A stretch of 64,000 nt of DNA, from the NCBI GenBank assembly GCA_964542765.1, contig CAZIVO010000001.1:1-64000 (forward strand). Direction: 5' to 3'. Under the pieces are notes generated by a model, which searched no databases, had not been told where the DNA came from, and was given only the letters and a program-made list of their open reading frames with translations. Each line of letters starts with the position of its first letter. The first letter of the stretch is position 1. The position numbers and the translations under genes were made by a program. This DNA comes from CAZIVO01 sp964542765. GTDB taxonomy: Bacteria; Planctomycetota; UBA1135; UBA2386. Shown here piece after piece: positions 1-8,198 of the stretch.

Positions 1-1
1 C

Positions 2-964
2 TTGCCGGTGGCGATCCTGAGATTTTCAGGCATGCCTCTTCGCGCGCGCTGGAGAGCCTTGCGCGGCATGGTCTCGGCGCTGCGCGGCGCTCCCGGGTCC
101 TGGAGTCTGGAGGACTGGATCGAGCGCCGCGGTCAGGCCGGCGCGCCGCGTGATTACTTGTGGGACCCCCTTTGCCTTTCGATCATGAATGCGGCAGCCG
201 CCGACATTTCCGCCACCTTGTTCCTGGCCACGCTTCGCCGCGCCTTCGGTGGCCGCGCGAGCGAGGCGGCGATCTGGATTCCGCGTGACCCATGGTCTTC
301 GATGCTGGGCGAGCCTGCGCGTGCTCGCCTCGAGCATGAAGGGGCGGAATTGCGTCTGGGGCATCGCGTACGCGGGATGACTATCGAGAAGGGGGCAGTT
401 ACGGCGTTGAATGGCGACGACGGCATGCTTTCGCCGGTCGACCCGGCCGACATGGTGGTTTCGGCGATGCCCTGGCATGCGCTCGCGAAGGCCTTGCCGG
501 GGAGGGCGTTTGCGATGGGCTTCGAAGGCCGTCCGATCGTGAATGTTCATCTGGAAGAAATCGCGGGGCTTCCCGATGAAGGCGCGCTGGTCGCGCTGGT
601 TGGCGGGCGGCCCTTCCAGTTCCTCTACCGCCCCCCCGAAGGCCCGCGAGGCCGCGTGACCTTGATCGCCGGAGATGCGCGGAGCCTCGAAGGTTGTGGC
701 GTCGATGAAGTGCTTCAGCGGGGCCGCGAGCAGATTGCCGCATACTTCCCGGGCAGCCAACCGGGTAGCGGGGGTGCCGCGAGGGTGACCAAGGAGCCCC
801 TGGCGACCCTTCTCACCGACCCTGAGGGTCTCTCCCGCCGCCCTTGCCCCGGGAAGGTACCAGGAGTTTCCAACCTGAGGATCTGCGGAGACTGGACGCA
901 GACGGGCCTGCCTTCGACGCTCGAGGGTGCTGCCGAATCAGCTTCCTTGGCTTTGGCCGATTGA
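2..964 (+). CDS. hpnE: Hydroxysqualene dehydroxylase HpnE-like FAD amine oxidase, 3' part
   Basis: The window opens inside this gene; about 320 residues are visible. They match the middle and C-terminal parts of HpnE, the squalene-associated FAD-dependent desaturase that takes presqualene diphosphate-derived hydroxysqualene to squalene for hopanoid or sterol synthesis. The clearest marker is the C-terminal FAD contact RICGDWTQTGLPSTLEGA, followed by the usual terminal helix. The N-terminal Rossmann dinucleotide motif, about 100 residues in the family, lies upstream of the window. The TTG at position 2 is simply the first possible codon and is not a credible start. The gene may instead belong to another amine-oxidase subfamily, but the GDWTxTGLPxTxEGA signature favours HpnE. 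No partner gene is visible. Confidence 0.8.
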   Translation: MPVAILRFSGMPLRARWRALRGMVSALRGAPGSWSLEDWIERRGQAGAPRDYLWDPLCLSIMNAAAADISATLFLATLRRAFGGRASEAAIWIPRDPWSSMLGEPARARLEHEGAELRLGHRVRGMTIEKGAVTALNGDDGMLSPVDPADMVVSAMPWHALAKALPGRAFAMGFEGRPIVNVHLEEIAGLPDEGALVALVGGRPFQFLYRPPEGPRGRVTLIAGDARSLEGCGVDEVLQRGREQIAAYFPGSQPGSGGAARVTKEPLATLLTDPEGLSRRPCPGKVPGVSNLRICGDWTQTGLPSTLEGAAESASLALAD

Positions 965-969
965 CGAGC

Positions 970-998
970 TTGGACTACATGTTGGCTTGCCCTATACC
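970..998 (+). promoter_or_regulatory. Candidate sigma70-type promoter of the Sec-peroxiredoxin gene
   Basis: TTGGAC (970-975) and TATACC (993-998) are separated by exactly 17 bases. They overlap and follow the hpnE stop and would start RNA near 1005, giving a leader of about 67 bases before the ATG at 1072. The boxes are imperfect matches to TTGACA/TATAAT, so this is a position-and-spacing argument only. Confidence 0.35.
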
Positions 999-1071
999 AA
1001 CCGTCACGCCGCGCGCTCGGTGCGTGCGGGGCACCATTTCACACGACAAGAAAAACGACAAAAGAGGTTCC

Positions 1072-1671
1072 ATGGCAGTACTCGCCAACCGACCAGCTCC
1101 CGACTTCACCGTGCAAGCGGTGATGGAGGATGGGTCGACCCAGGAGGTATCGCTGTCCAGCTACAAGGGCAGCCATGTCGTCCTGTTCTTCTATCCCAAA
1201 GATTTCACCTTCGTTTGACCATCCGAGTTGATCGCCTTTGACCACCGTATCGGTGAGTTCAAAGAGCGTGGCGTCCAGGTCTTGGGCGTCTCCATCGACG
1301 ACGCGGAGTCTCATGCAAAATGGCGTGAGACAGCCATCAACGAGGGCGGCATCGGGCCGGTCCAGTATCCACTACTTTGCGATCCGGACCGCAGCATGAC
1401 CAATGCTTACGATCTGCTGCACGAGGAGAGCACCTTCTCGCTGCGCGGCACCTTCCTGATCGACAAGGATGGAGTGGTGCAGAGCCAGGTCGTCAACAAC
1501 CTGCCGCTGGGTCGAGATATTGACGAGACCCTGCGGATGGTCGATGCACTTCAGTTCCTCGAGACCGAAGGCCAGGTTTGTCCAGCCGGTTGGTCGAAGG
1601 GCAAGCCGGGCATGACTCCCAGTGAAGAGGGGGTCAAGGCTTACCTGGCGGACAACGCCGACAGCCTTTAG
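1072..1671 (+). CDS. Selenocysteine-containing 2-Cys peroxiredoxin (AhpC/Prx1 type), UGA49 = Sec
   Basis: A 199-residue thiol peroxidase of the AhpC/Prx1 family, interrupted by one in-frame TGA (1216-1218, codon 49). The text around it is FYPKDFTFV-U-PSELIAFD, so UGA sits exactly where the family has its peroxidatic cysteine. The reading frame and family similarity continue unbroken to the TAG at 1671, including the resolving-cysteine motif QVCPAGW (Cys170). No other frame or downstream start would give a working enzyme. A hairpin fitting the bacterial SECIS rules starts 15 bases after the UGA. There is no signal peptide, so it should act in the cytoplasm, reducing H2O2 or organic peroxides with thioredoxin or an AhpF-like donor. 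The ATG start at 1072 begins MAVLANRPAPDF, the normal family N-terminus. The alternative, a pseudogene with a Cys-to-stop change, is unlikely given the SECIS and the second Sec-peroxiredoxin at 25893. Confidence 0.9.
1233..1268 (+). promoter_or_regulatory. SECIS hairpin for the UGA at 1216
   Basis: Three stacked helices can form: CGC (1233-1235) with GCG (1266-1268), CUUUGA (1236-1241) with UCAAAG (1259-1264), and CACCG (1243-1247) with CGGUG (1251-1255), around a UAU loop, or GUAUC if the last G-C pair opens. The apical loop begins 29 bases after the UGA and carries a G at its edge. Bacterial SECIS models expect the loop 16-37 bases from the UGA with a G among the first loop bases. The element lies inside the coding region, as it should in bacteria. 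Confidence 0.75.
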
Positions 1672-1726
1672 ATCCGAGGCATTTGTCTTTGCGGGCGCAG
1701 CGCTGATGTCGGCGCGGCGCCCGTTC

Positions 1727-3406
1727 TCATTCCACATGGATATGCCGTCCGCCGTTTGCCTTGGCGAGACGAGCGAGAAACTCGGTGGCGTTCTTGTCGC
1801 CAAAGGTGACCGTGTGGATGTTCAGTTTGCGCAGGCGGTTCGCCTCGGTCACGCGGTGGATGATCTCGTCCTTGTCGATGACCTTGCCCCAGCTCGGAGC
1901 GCCGTCGCTGAGCACGTAAACGGTGTCGAAAGCCAGTCCGTAGTACTTGTCGTAGAGTCCGCGACCGGCGAAGTTCAAGATGCGGTCCAGGGCTCCGTAG
2001 AGATTGGTGGCGCCAGCGGGCTGCAAGCTATCGAAGTAGCTGCCCAGGAGATCGTCCCGGGAAGTGTCGTCGAGCTTGACCAACTCGAGTTGACCGTCGC
2101 GCTGTTCGCGCCAGACGCTGACTTCTTCGCTGAAGACAACAAGGTTGAACATCGTGCCATCGGGGAGCCCCATCACGATCTTTTTCAATTCTTCGACCAC
2201 CAGCTTTGCCTTGGTGGTTGTCGCGCCGGGCGAGGCCGATGTGGTTTTGGATTTCAGGGTGACCGGTTCGGCCATCGAACCCGAGAAATCGAGAACGAAG
2301 ACAACGCGGTCGGACTCGATGTCGATCGAGAAGAACTTCTGGTACCGGGTTGCTGACGCGCTCTCCTTGGCGAGCTTGGCATCACCTGTGTAGCGGAAGG
2401 ATGCTCCCTCCTTGCGCCAGAAGGCTTCCCAGAGGCGGGCGTTGCCCGGTAGGATTTTTTGGCCGGTCAGGCCTTCGAGCAGGCGATGGATCCGCATGTC
2501 CAGTGCCCAGGGGTCCTTCTTCTTGCTGGTTTCTGCCTTGAGGCCGGCGATCAGAACCGGGATCACATGCTTGCTTCGCAGCTTGGCGAGGTTTTCGGCC
2601 GCCGCCGCTCGAACTTGCCAGACCCGGTCGCGCAGCAGGAGAGGTTTCACCCGGCTGATCACATGATCGCGCAACTTGGCATGCTCGGCGGTGATCGTTT
2701 CGATCTCGGTTTCGTCGGTCAGTGGCGCCAGAGATTTGCCCAGAGCATTGAGGGCGGCGATGCGAACATTGGGTTCGCTGTCGCGCAAGAGCCCGATGAA
2801 GTGAGGGATCGTCTCCTGCGTTGCGATGACGCTGAGAGAGTTGACGGCCCTGACCCGTTCCTGGGGAGGCAAGCTCTGCGTGGCTTTCAGCAGTGCGAGG
2901 ATACCGGGAACACTGTCCCTGAGTGCGAGGATGCGCATGGCGGCAGCACGCGGCAGCGCGGTCTTTTCGGCTTCGGCCCCGCGCGCCGACAGTTGCAACT
3001 GCAAGGCGAGCCATCGGTCGAGGCCGCGGACCTCCATGGCAGCGATGTGTTTGCGCGCGAGCGACCGGACCTTCCATGGCTGGAGTTCGCGTTCCAGGGA
3101 AACCCGATCCGTGGATACCGGCTTTGTTCCGAGGCTTGGCTGCACGCAAGCGACCGTGAAGAGACGCTTGGCGCTTGCCAGGGTGTTCCATCGCGCCATC
3201 GAGCCGAGGATCATGTCGACCTGAGTGATGGCGGCGCGGTCCTCGACACCTCCTCGCATGATGCGAAAGGCACCTTGTCGATACTGCGCCAGCCACTTCT
3301 CGAAGGCCTCGACATCGGCGCCGAAGCTCGAGGGGCCGTCGTCGGTTGGTTTCTGGGCTGCCGCCAGGGTCGCCAAGCCCGAAAGGATCACCGCAGCCAA
3401 TCGCAT
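1727..3406 (-). CDS. Secreted HEAT-repeat plus von Willebrand factor A protein
   Basis: A 559-residue exported protein. The chosen ATG (3406) gives a clean signal peptide, MRLAAVILSGLATLAAAQ; an in-frame extension upstream is possible but has no signal sequence. Residues of roughly 100-320 contain alpha-helical repeats of HEAT type, with phrases such as PHFIGLLRDSEPNVRIAALNALG. Residues of about 365-555 form a VWA domain with an intact MIDAS: DFSGSMAE, the GATNLY threonine loop and LSDGAPSWG. VWA domains of this kind bind protein partners through a metal ion. The specific partner is unknown. It is transcribed toward the Sec-peroxiredoxin gene, whose end is 55 bases away, and shares its strand with the PLP enzyme upstream. 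Confidence 0.75.
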   Translation of the reverse strand: MRLAAVILSGLATLAAAQKPTDDGPSSFGADVEAFEKWLAQYRQGAFRIMRGGVEDRAAITQVDMILGSMARWNTLASAKRLFTVACVQPSLGTKPVSTDRVSLERELQPWKVRSLARKHIAAMEVRGLDRWLALQLQLSARGAEAEKTALPRAAAMRILALRDSVPGILALLKATQSLPPQERVRAVNSLSVIATQETIPHFIGLLRDSEPNVRIAALNALGKSLAPLTDETEIETITAEHAKLRDHVISRVKPLLLRDRVWQVRAAAAENLAKLRSKHVIPVLIAGLKAETSKKKDPWALDMRIHRLLEGLTGQKILPGNARLWEAFWRKEGASFRYTGDAKLAKESASATRYQKFFSIDIESDRVVFVLDFSGSMAEPVTLKSKTTSASPGATTTKAKLVVEELKKIVMGLPDGTMFNLVVFSEEVSVWREQRDGQLELVKLDDTSRDDLLGSYFDSLQPAGATNLYGALDRILNFAGRGLYDKYYGLAFDTVYVLSDGAPSWGKVIDKDEIIHRVTEANRLRKLNIHTVTFGDKNATEFLARLAKANGGRHIHVE

Positions 3407-3491
3407 GCCCCGTACATAGCTTCCCGAGGCTTGGTCAGGAAGCCCCGTTGGCGTTTGGGGGGGCAATTCTGCTCGCCTTGACGACCCGTGG

Positions 3492-4652
3492 TCAGCCGAC
3501 TTTTGCGAGCGCTGCGTCCAGGTCGGCGATCAGGTCCTCGACGGCCTCTATGCCGACCGAGAGCCGCAGAAGGCCGTCGCTGATCCCCATGCGCTGCCGC
3601 TCCTCGGCTGACATCCCCGCATGGGACAGCCTCGCCGGGATGCAGATCAGGGATTCGATGCCGCCCAGGCTCGGCCCCGCGATGGGCAGGCGCAGCGCTC
3701 CGATCAACTCGAGCGCCGCAGTCGCGTCGCCGGTGAGTTCGAAGGAGACGACGCCACCGAATCCGCTGAAGAGCCGGCGTGCCAGATCATGCTGCGGGTG
3801 TTCAGGGAGGCCGGGGTAATGGACCTTCGAGACCGAGGCCTGACTTTCGAGGTGGCGAGCGATGTTTCCGGCACTCTCGTTCTGCCGCTGCACGCGCAGG
3901 CTCAGCGTTTTGAGTCCTCGGTGCATGAGGAAACATGCGTGTGGATCAAGGCATCCACCGAGGTGGTTAAGGCGATGTGTGACTTTTGTAACCAGATCAT
4001 GCTTGCCGATGATCGCGCCGGCGGTGAGGTCGGTGTGCCCGTTGAGATACTTGGTGGCGCTGTGGAGCACGAGGTCATAGCCGATCTCGCAGGGGCGGAA
4101 ATTGATCGGGGTCGCAAAGGTGCTATCGATCATCGAGACCAGACCGTGCTCTTGTGCGAAGCTCACGACAGCTCGGTGATCGATGATCTGGAGAAGTGGA
4201 TTGCTGATGGCCTCGACGAGGATGACTTTTGTTTGCGGCTTCAGCTGGCTGCGCCAGGAATCCGGGTCGGCGCTGTCGATGACGTCGTGATGGATGTCGA
4301 ACGAAGCCAGTTCCTCGGTAAGCAGGTTGTGTGTTCCGCCGTAGAGACAATCTTGGACGAGAAGGTGATCGCCGCTACGCAGTACCGCGAACAGGCTTGC
4401 CGAGATGGCGGCCATGCCGCTGGCTGCCACGGCCGCGGTTTCTCCTCCCTCCAGCGAGGCGAGCTTCTTGTTGAGAACCTCATGGTTGGGCAGGTTGTTG
4501 AGGCGGGGATAGGGGATCGCATGGTAGTCCTCGCCGCCGGTGTGCTCGAAAACCGTCGACTGGAAGATGGGCACGATGGCGGCGCCGCCGATGCGCGGAT
4601 CGGGCTCCCCGGCGTGGATCAGGCGGGTGTCGATGTGGTGCTTGTCGGACAT
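3492..4652 (-). CDS. Cys/Met metabolism PLP-dependent trans-sulfuration enzyme
   Basis: A 386-residue enzyme of the cystathionine gamma-synthase / gamma-lyase / methionine gamma-lyase family (fold type I PLP). The Schiff-base lysine is Lys201 in HSATKYLNGH. Asp176 (MIDSTFA) pairs with the pyridine nitrogen, Tyr104 (YGGTH) stacks on the cofactor, and YPR (48-50) belongs to the neighbouring subunit's phosphate site. Length is normal for the family. Which reaction it carries out (synthesis from O-acylhomoserine, or cleavage to release cysteine, H2S or methanethiol) cannot be decided from these motifs. It would act in the cytoplasm in sulfur amino-acid metabolism. It could also process selenocystathionine, but nothing in the sequence shows that. 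Confidence 0.85.
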   Translation of the reverse strand: MSDKHHIDTRLIHAGEPDPRIGGAAIVPIFQSTVFEHTGGEDYHAIPYPRLNNLPNHEVLNKKLASLEGGETAAVAASGMAAISASLFAVLRSGDHLLVQDCLYGGTHNLLTEELASFDIHHDVIDSADPDSWRSQLKPQTKVILVEAISNPLLQIIDHRAVVSFAQEHGLVSMIDSTFATPINFRPCEIGYDLVLHSATKYLNGHTDLTAGAIIGKHDLVTKVTHRLNHLGGCLDPHACFLMHRGLKTLSLRVQRQNESAGNIARHLESQASVSKVHYPGLPEHPQHDLARRLFSGFGGVVSFELTGDATAALELIGALRLPIAGPSLGGIESLICIPARLSHAGMSAEERQRMGISDGLLRLSVGIEAVEDLIADLDAALAKVG

Positions 4653-4864
4653 GTGATCGATAGAAGCAGAGGGAGTCTCTTTGAACAGCCCCTCTCGGTG
4701 GCGCGCCAGACTTTCTTTCTCCGTTCAGGCTTCCTCATCGGCAGGGTTGCATGCTGCCTCGAATGGCCTTGTGGGCGGGCTGGAACTCCGAGAGCTTCGG
4801 AATTCCTTCGGTCTTGGCGTATTGATTCCATCTGGAGTCTCGAGTTGTCGAAAGAAGGGAGACG

Positions 4865-5638
4865 ATGAACACGAAGCCAGGGCGACACCGGGAGAGCTTG
4901 CTGGAGCGGATCGACGTCGCTCTGGCGGCGCGGATCGCGTTGCTGGCCGAAGGGGTAGATCTCGCTCATCCTCAGGCTCTGGAAGGGGATCCGGACATGT
5001 TCTCCAGTGGTTTCGTGTCCCGGTGGATCGCCGGCATTCTTGCCGCACAGGGGGTCGAGGTGTCCGTGGATGATGTTGCTGGCGTGCTGCGCGGAGAATC
5101 TTCTCCATTGTCGCCACAATCGGAGGAGTTCCTCCTGGTGACAGGCATGAACCGCGTTCTCGGGGCTATTCGCGATCGCGCAGGTGACGGGTTGCCCCCC
5201 GACGGGCTCTTTTTGACGGAGCAGTTCAGCACCCTCACAGCGGGCATTTCCCGGTTCGAGGGCCATGCGTTGCGCCAGGACACGCCGTGGGATGCGATCC
5301 CTTGCATCCCCTATCCGGAGGCGGCTGACCTCCCCAGTCTGTTCAAGGTCTTCTCCGCGAACTTCAGCTACGGAGACTCCCCGGCCTTGTTCGAAAGTCT
5401 CCACCCGGTGAGGCGCTCTTTCCGGGCTTTCTGGCAGCTGGCGCGCCTGGCGCCCTTCCCCGACCTCAATCTGGCCATGTCCCTGGTCGCCATGAACGCT
5501 TACTTGCTCACGCATGGTTACCCGCTCGTTTCGCCGGGATCTGCCGATTCCGAGCTGTTGCGCCGGGTAGTAGCCGCAGAGCCTCCTTGCGAGATTCGTG
5601 CGCTCGAGCGCCGGTTGCTTTCGAGGGCTGCCGGGTAG
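4865..5638 (+). CDS. Degenerate Fic-fold protein (predicted inactive AMPylase)
   Basis: A 257-residue protein with no signal peptide. Its C-terminal half follows the pattern of a Fic domain: a helix around 82-130 (EEFLLVTGMNRVLGAI then LFLTEQFSTLTAGI), then a stretch at 196-206 reading APFPDLNLAMS, then NAYLLTHGYPLV. The standard Fic motif is HxFx(D/E)GNGRxxR followed by an LLLxxGYPP helix. Here the catalytic His is Ala196, both glycines are leucines and the arginines are absent, while Phe198, Asp200 and Asn202 remain. This suggests the fold survives without nucleotidyl transfer. The assignment is my alignment by eye and could be wrong. The start has a good ribosome site (AAGGGAGACG before ATG). 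It is divergent from the PLP enzyme. Confidence 0.5.
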   Translation: MNTKPGRHRESLLERIDVALAARIALLAEGVDLAHPQALEGDPDMFSSGFVSRWIAGILAAQGVEVSVDDVAGVLRGESSPLSPQSEEFLLVTGMNRVLGAIRDRAGDGLPPDGLFLTEQFSTLTAGISRFEGHALRQDTPWDAIPCIPYPEAADLPSLFKVFSANFSYGDSPALFESLHPVRRSFRAFWQLARLAPFPDLNLAMSLVAMNAYLLTHGYPLVSPGSADSELLRRVVAAEPPCEIRALERRLLSRAAG

Positions 5639-5840
5639 GCGGGAGGTCTTCGGGCTTCCGCGGAGGTTAATTCAGGCACTCCGCTGCCGGGCCCGGGGTG
5701 GCATCTGTTGGGAAATGCGACGATCTCGCCGAAAAATCCGAAAACTGACCAACAGGTAGACAGTGGGATCTGCCGAAAGCCCCCTTGGTAAGGCAGCGGT
5801 GTCTGTTTGAGACATCGCACGAGGCAAGAAGGGTCGGCAA

Positions 5841-7259
5841 ATGAACAATCTCCACTATCCCGGATTCCCCTCCATCTTGGTCGTCGATGACGAAGAGTGC
5901 ATGCGCGAGCGGCTGAGTTCCCTCTTTCAAGCAGAAGGCTTGGCTGTCGGGGCTGTCGGGTCGATCGAAGAAGCGTGCAGTCGACAGCGTTGCTCTCCAG
6001 CTGACGTGATTCTCCTCGACAGCAATATTGGCGGAGTCGACGGACTCGCCGCTGTTTCAAGCCTGCGCGGCGGTGGCTTTCCATCGGCCATCGTCATGAT
6101 GGTCGGGTATGGCGTCACCGTCGACGCTCTCAAGGTGATGCGGAGTGGGGTTTGCGATCTGGTGGAGAAGCCCTTCACCGACGACCGGGTTCTGGCGGTG
6201 GTGTGTCATTGCCTGGAAAGCCGTCAGCAAAAGATGCAGCTGGCACAGCTCGAGACCCGGGTCCGGGAATTGACGGCGACGGAGATTTTCGGTCTTTCGC
6301 CAGCGATCCAGGACGTTCGCACGCAGGTTGTTCAGGCTGCTCAAGCTCCGGACACGGCTGCGCTCATCGTGGGCGGCGCGGGATCCGGGAAGGAGCTGGT
6401 CGCACGATGCATTCACGAGCGCAGCACGCGGCGCCACGGGCCTTTTGCGGTCATCAATTGCGCGAGGCTGACAGAGAGTTCATTTGAAGAGGATCTGTTC
6501 GGTCATGAGCCGGGCGCCCTGATGAGCGTCGACCGAGAAGGCGGAGACGGCAGGCTTGTTTTGGCTGCGGGGGGAACCCTGTATTTCGACGAGATCAGCG
6601 CTCTGACCAGGTCGATGCAGGCCAAGTTGTTACGCGTCCTGCAGTCACGCATGTTCCGCAAGGTTGGTGGTGCGCAGGATCTCATCGCCGATGTTCGCGT
6701 GATTGCGAGCACCTCGAAGGATCTCCGATCCGAGGTCGAGCGAGAGGCTTTCCGTGAAGATCTGTTCTACCGCCTCAATGTCATGTCGATCGAGGTTCCA
6801 TCCTTGTTGGCGCGGCCCGAAGACATTCCTCTCCTCTCCCATTTTTTCCTGGATCACTTTGCTCAGCAGACCGGCAAGTCTCTGACCGGGTTCACCGAAG
6901 AGGCGATGGAGATCCTGACCGAACATTCCTGGCCTGCGAATGTTCGCGAACTCAAGAATACGATCGAACGCGCCGTGACCGTTTGCCATGGCGGAATGAT
7001 CGAGGCTGGTCATTTGCCGCCGCTTGCCGGAGATGACAAGGATCTCATCGCCCGGCCGGTCATCTCGCTCGAGTCGACCGATCGGACCTTGCGCGGTGTC
7101 GAGGGCAAGCTGGTTTCGCGAGTGCTGGGAGAGACCAGCTGGAACATCAGCAAGGCCGCTGCCCAGCTCGGGATCAATCGAACGACTCTCTACAACAAGA
7201 TCAAGCTGCACGGCTTGGGCCGTCGCCCGTGCAAGACCGAGGGACTGACTCGGGTGTGA
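5841..7259 (+). CDS. NtrC-family response regulator (REC-AAA+-Fis) lacking the GAFTGA loop
   Basis: A 472-residue regulator. Residues 10-125 are a receiver domain with the acidic pair DD16-17 and phospho-acceptor Asp60 (VILLDS). Residues of about 150-380 are a sigma54-type AAA+ ATPase: Walker A GGAGSGKE, Walker B region GGTLYFDEI and the arginine-finger region REDLFYRLNV. The C-terminus is a Fis-type helix-turn-helix (WNISKAAAQLGINRTTLYNK). The striking change is in the L1 loop. Where the family reads FGHEKGAFTGA, this protein reads FGHEPGALMSV, so the residues that touch sigma54 are gone. By analogy with NtrC of Rhodobacter and TyrR-like relatives it may activate or repress at sigma70 promoters. 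It heads a short same-strand cluster with the next two genes. Confidence 0.85.
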   Translation: MNNLHYPGFPSILVVDDEECMRERLSSLFQAEGLAVGAVGSIEEACSRQRCSPADVILLDSNIGGVDGLAAVSSLRGGGFPSAIVMMVGYGVTVDALKVMRSGVCDLVEKPFTDDRVLAVVCHCLESRQQKMQLAQLETRVRELTATEIFGLSPAIQDVRTQVVQAAQAPDTAALIVGGAGSGKELVARCIHERSTRRHGPFAVINCARLTESSFEEDLFGHEPGALMSVDREGGDGRLVLAAGGTLYFDEISALTRSMQAKLLRVLQSRMFRKVGGAQDLIADVRVIASTSKDLRSEVEREAFREDLFYRLNVMSIEVPSLLARPEDIPLLSHFFLDHFAQQTGKSLTGFTEEAMEILTEHSWPANVRELKNTIERAVTVCHGGMIEAGHLPPLAGDDKDLIARPVISLESTDRTLRGVEGKLVSRVLGETSWNISKAAAQLGINRTTLYNKIKLHGLGRRPCKTEGLTRV

Positions 7260-7331
7260 CGAGTCGTTTTCAGAGGGAGCCTCGATGAGGCTGGGGATCA
7301 TGAACCACTACTTTTTCAGGGTTGGAATCAG

Positions 7332-8195
7332 ATGAAGCTTTTACTGGTCGACGACGAACCTGAGATCCGAGAAGGCTTCGCTTCTTTCTTGCGGCTCAGT
7401 GGGCATACGGTCTGCGTTGCGTCGAACTGCGCCGAGGGCGTGGCATTCGCGAGGGGCGAGGATTTTGATGCCGTGATCACGGACTGGGATCTTGGTGACG
7501 GCAATGGCGCCGAGATCATCGCTGCGTGCACCTGCCCGGCGGTCATCATGAGTGGTAGCCCCGAAGAGGTCGCGGTGGAGAGCGACCGAGCCCGATTGCT
7601 GGTCAAGCCGGTATTGCCCGGAAAGCTTTTGGAGGTAGTCGATTCGTTGACGCGTGCGTTCAGCGACATGAACCCAAAGGAGTCGGCTTACCCCGCGGAC
7701 CTTCGTGACAGGGTTCGCATCGCTCAAGATATCGCCGGGTGTGGCGATGCCCACGTCCTCGATGATGGGTCCATGGTGACTCTGTACTTGCCGCTTGCAG
7801 CCGAGGACGAGTCCGTGATCTCTGACCTGGAACGACTCGGAGGCGATCTTCGCGTGCTGGGCCAAGATGGAGGATTGATGGTCGAGTTGAGGCTCTATCG
7901 CGATGGCCGTCCGGATGACCTGATGACCTGCGTAAAGTCGACCGATCCATTCCCTGGTGGCGACGATCCGGTCGCCGTGGACTTCGATGGCGTTGATGCC
8001 ATGCATCCGCAGAGGTTCGCGTGCCTGGTCGACCGGGTGCGCGAGGAGCGCTCATGCGGTCGAGAGGTTTGGCTGCTGAATGTCCCGTCCGAACTACGTT
8101 TGTGGTTGGAAGTGTCTGGACGAAACAACGATGTCCTGAAGAGGCCCATACCAGGGCCTCGCATGCCGCAAGTGTTGCAGGATCTGTGGAGCTGA
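7332..8195 (+). CDS. Receiver domain fused to a STAS-like C-terminal domain
   Basis: A 287-residue protein. Residues 1-115 are a receiver domain with the acidic pair DD7-8, phospho-acceptor Asp51 (VITDWDLGDGNG) and the conserved lysine in LLVKP. Residues of about 200-285 resemble a divergent STAS domain, the anti-sigma-factor-antagonist fold: VAVDFDGVDAMHP, then CGREVWLLNVPSELRLWLEVSG, the usual strand-helix endings of the family. The Ser/Thr normally phosphorylated in SpoIIAA-type STAS domains is not evident. The middle portion (120-200) is unassigned. It lies 72 bases after the NtrC-like gene and 3 bases before the membrane protein, so all three are probably co-transcribed and belong to one pathway. 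The STAS call is by eye. Confidence 0.6.
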   Translation: MKLLLVDDEPEIREGFASFLRLSGHTVCVASNCAEGVAFARGEDFDAVITDWDLGDGNGAEIIAACTCPAVIMSGSPEEVAVESDRARLLVKPVLPGKLLEVVDSLTRAFSDMNPKESAYPADLRDRVRIAQDIAGCGDAHVLDDGSMVTLYLPLAAEDESVISDLERLGGDLRVLGQDGGLMVELRLYRDGRPDDLMTCVKSTDPFPGGDDPVAVDFDGVDAMHPQRFACLVDRVREERSCGREVWLLNVPSELRLWLEVSGRNNDVLKRPIPGPRMPQVLQDLWS

Positions 8196-8198
8196 GCC

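Noticed and set aside
1072..1218. Sec-peroxiredoxin read as a truncated or frameshifted pseudogene
   Set aside because: The frame and family similarity continue exactly in phase after the UGA, the stop lies precisely at the catalytic cysteine, and a SECIS-like hairpin follows; the same is true of a second gene at 25893.
2459..3481. Long plus-strand open frame opposite the HEAT/VWA gene
   Set aside because: The minus strand encodes clear VWA and HEAT motifs; the plus-strand product is low-complexity shadow.
4653..4864. SAM or SAH riboswitch before the trans-sulfuration gene
   Set aside because: I could not find the conserved riboswitch core or a matching terminator stem in the leader.
5639..5840. 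Sigma54 (-24/-12) promoter before the NtrC-like gene
   Set aside because: TGGCAT occurs, but no TGC at the required spacing.
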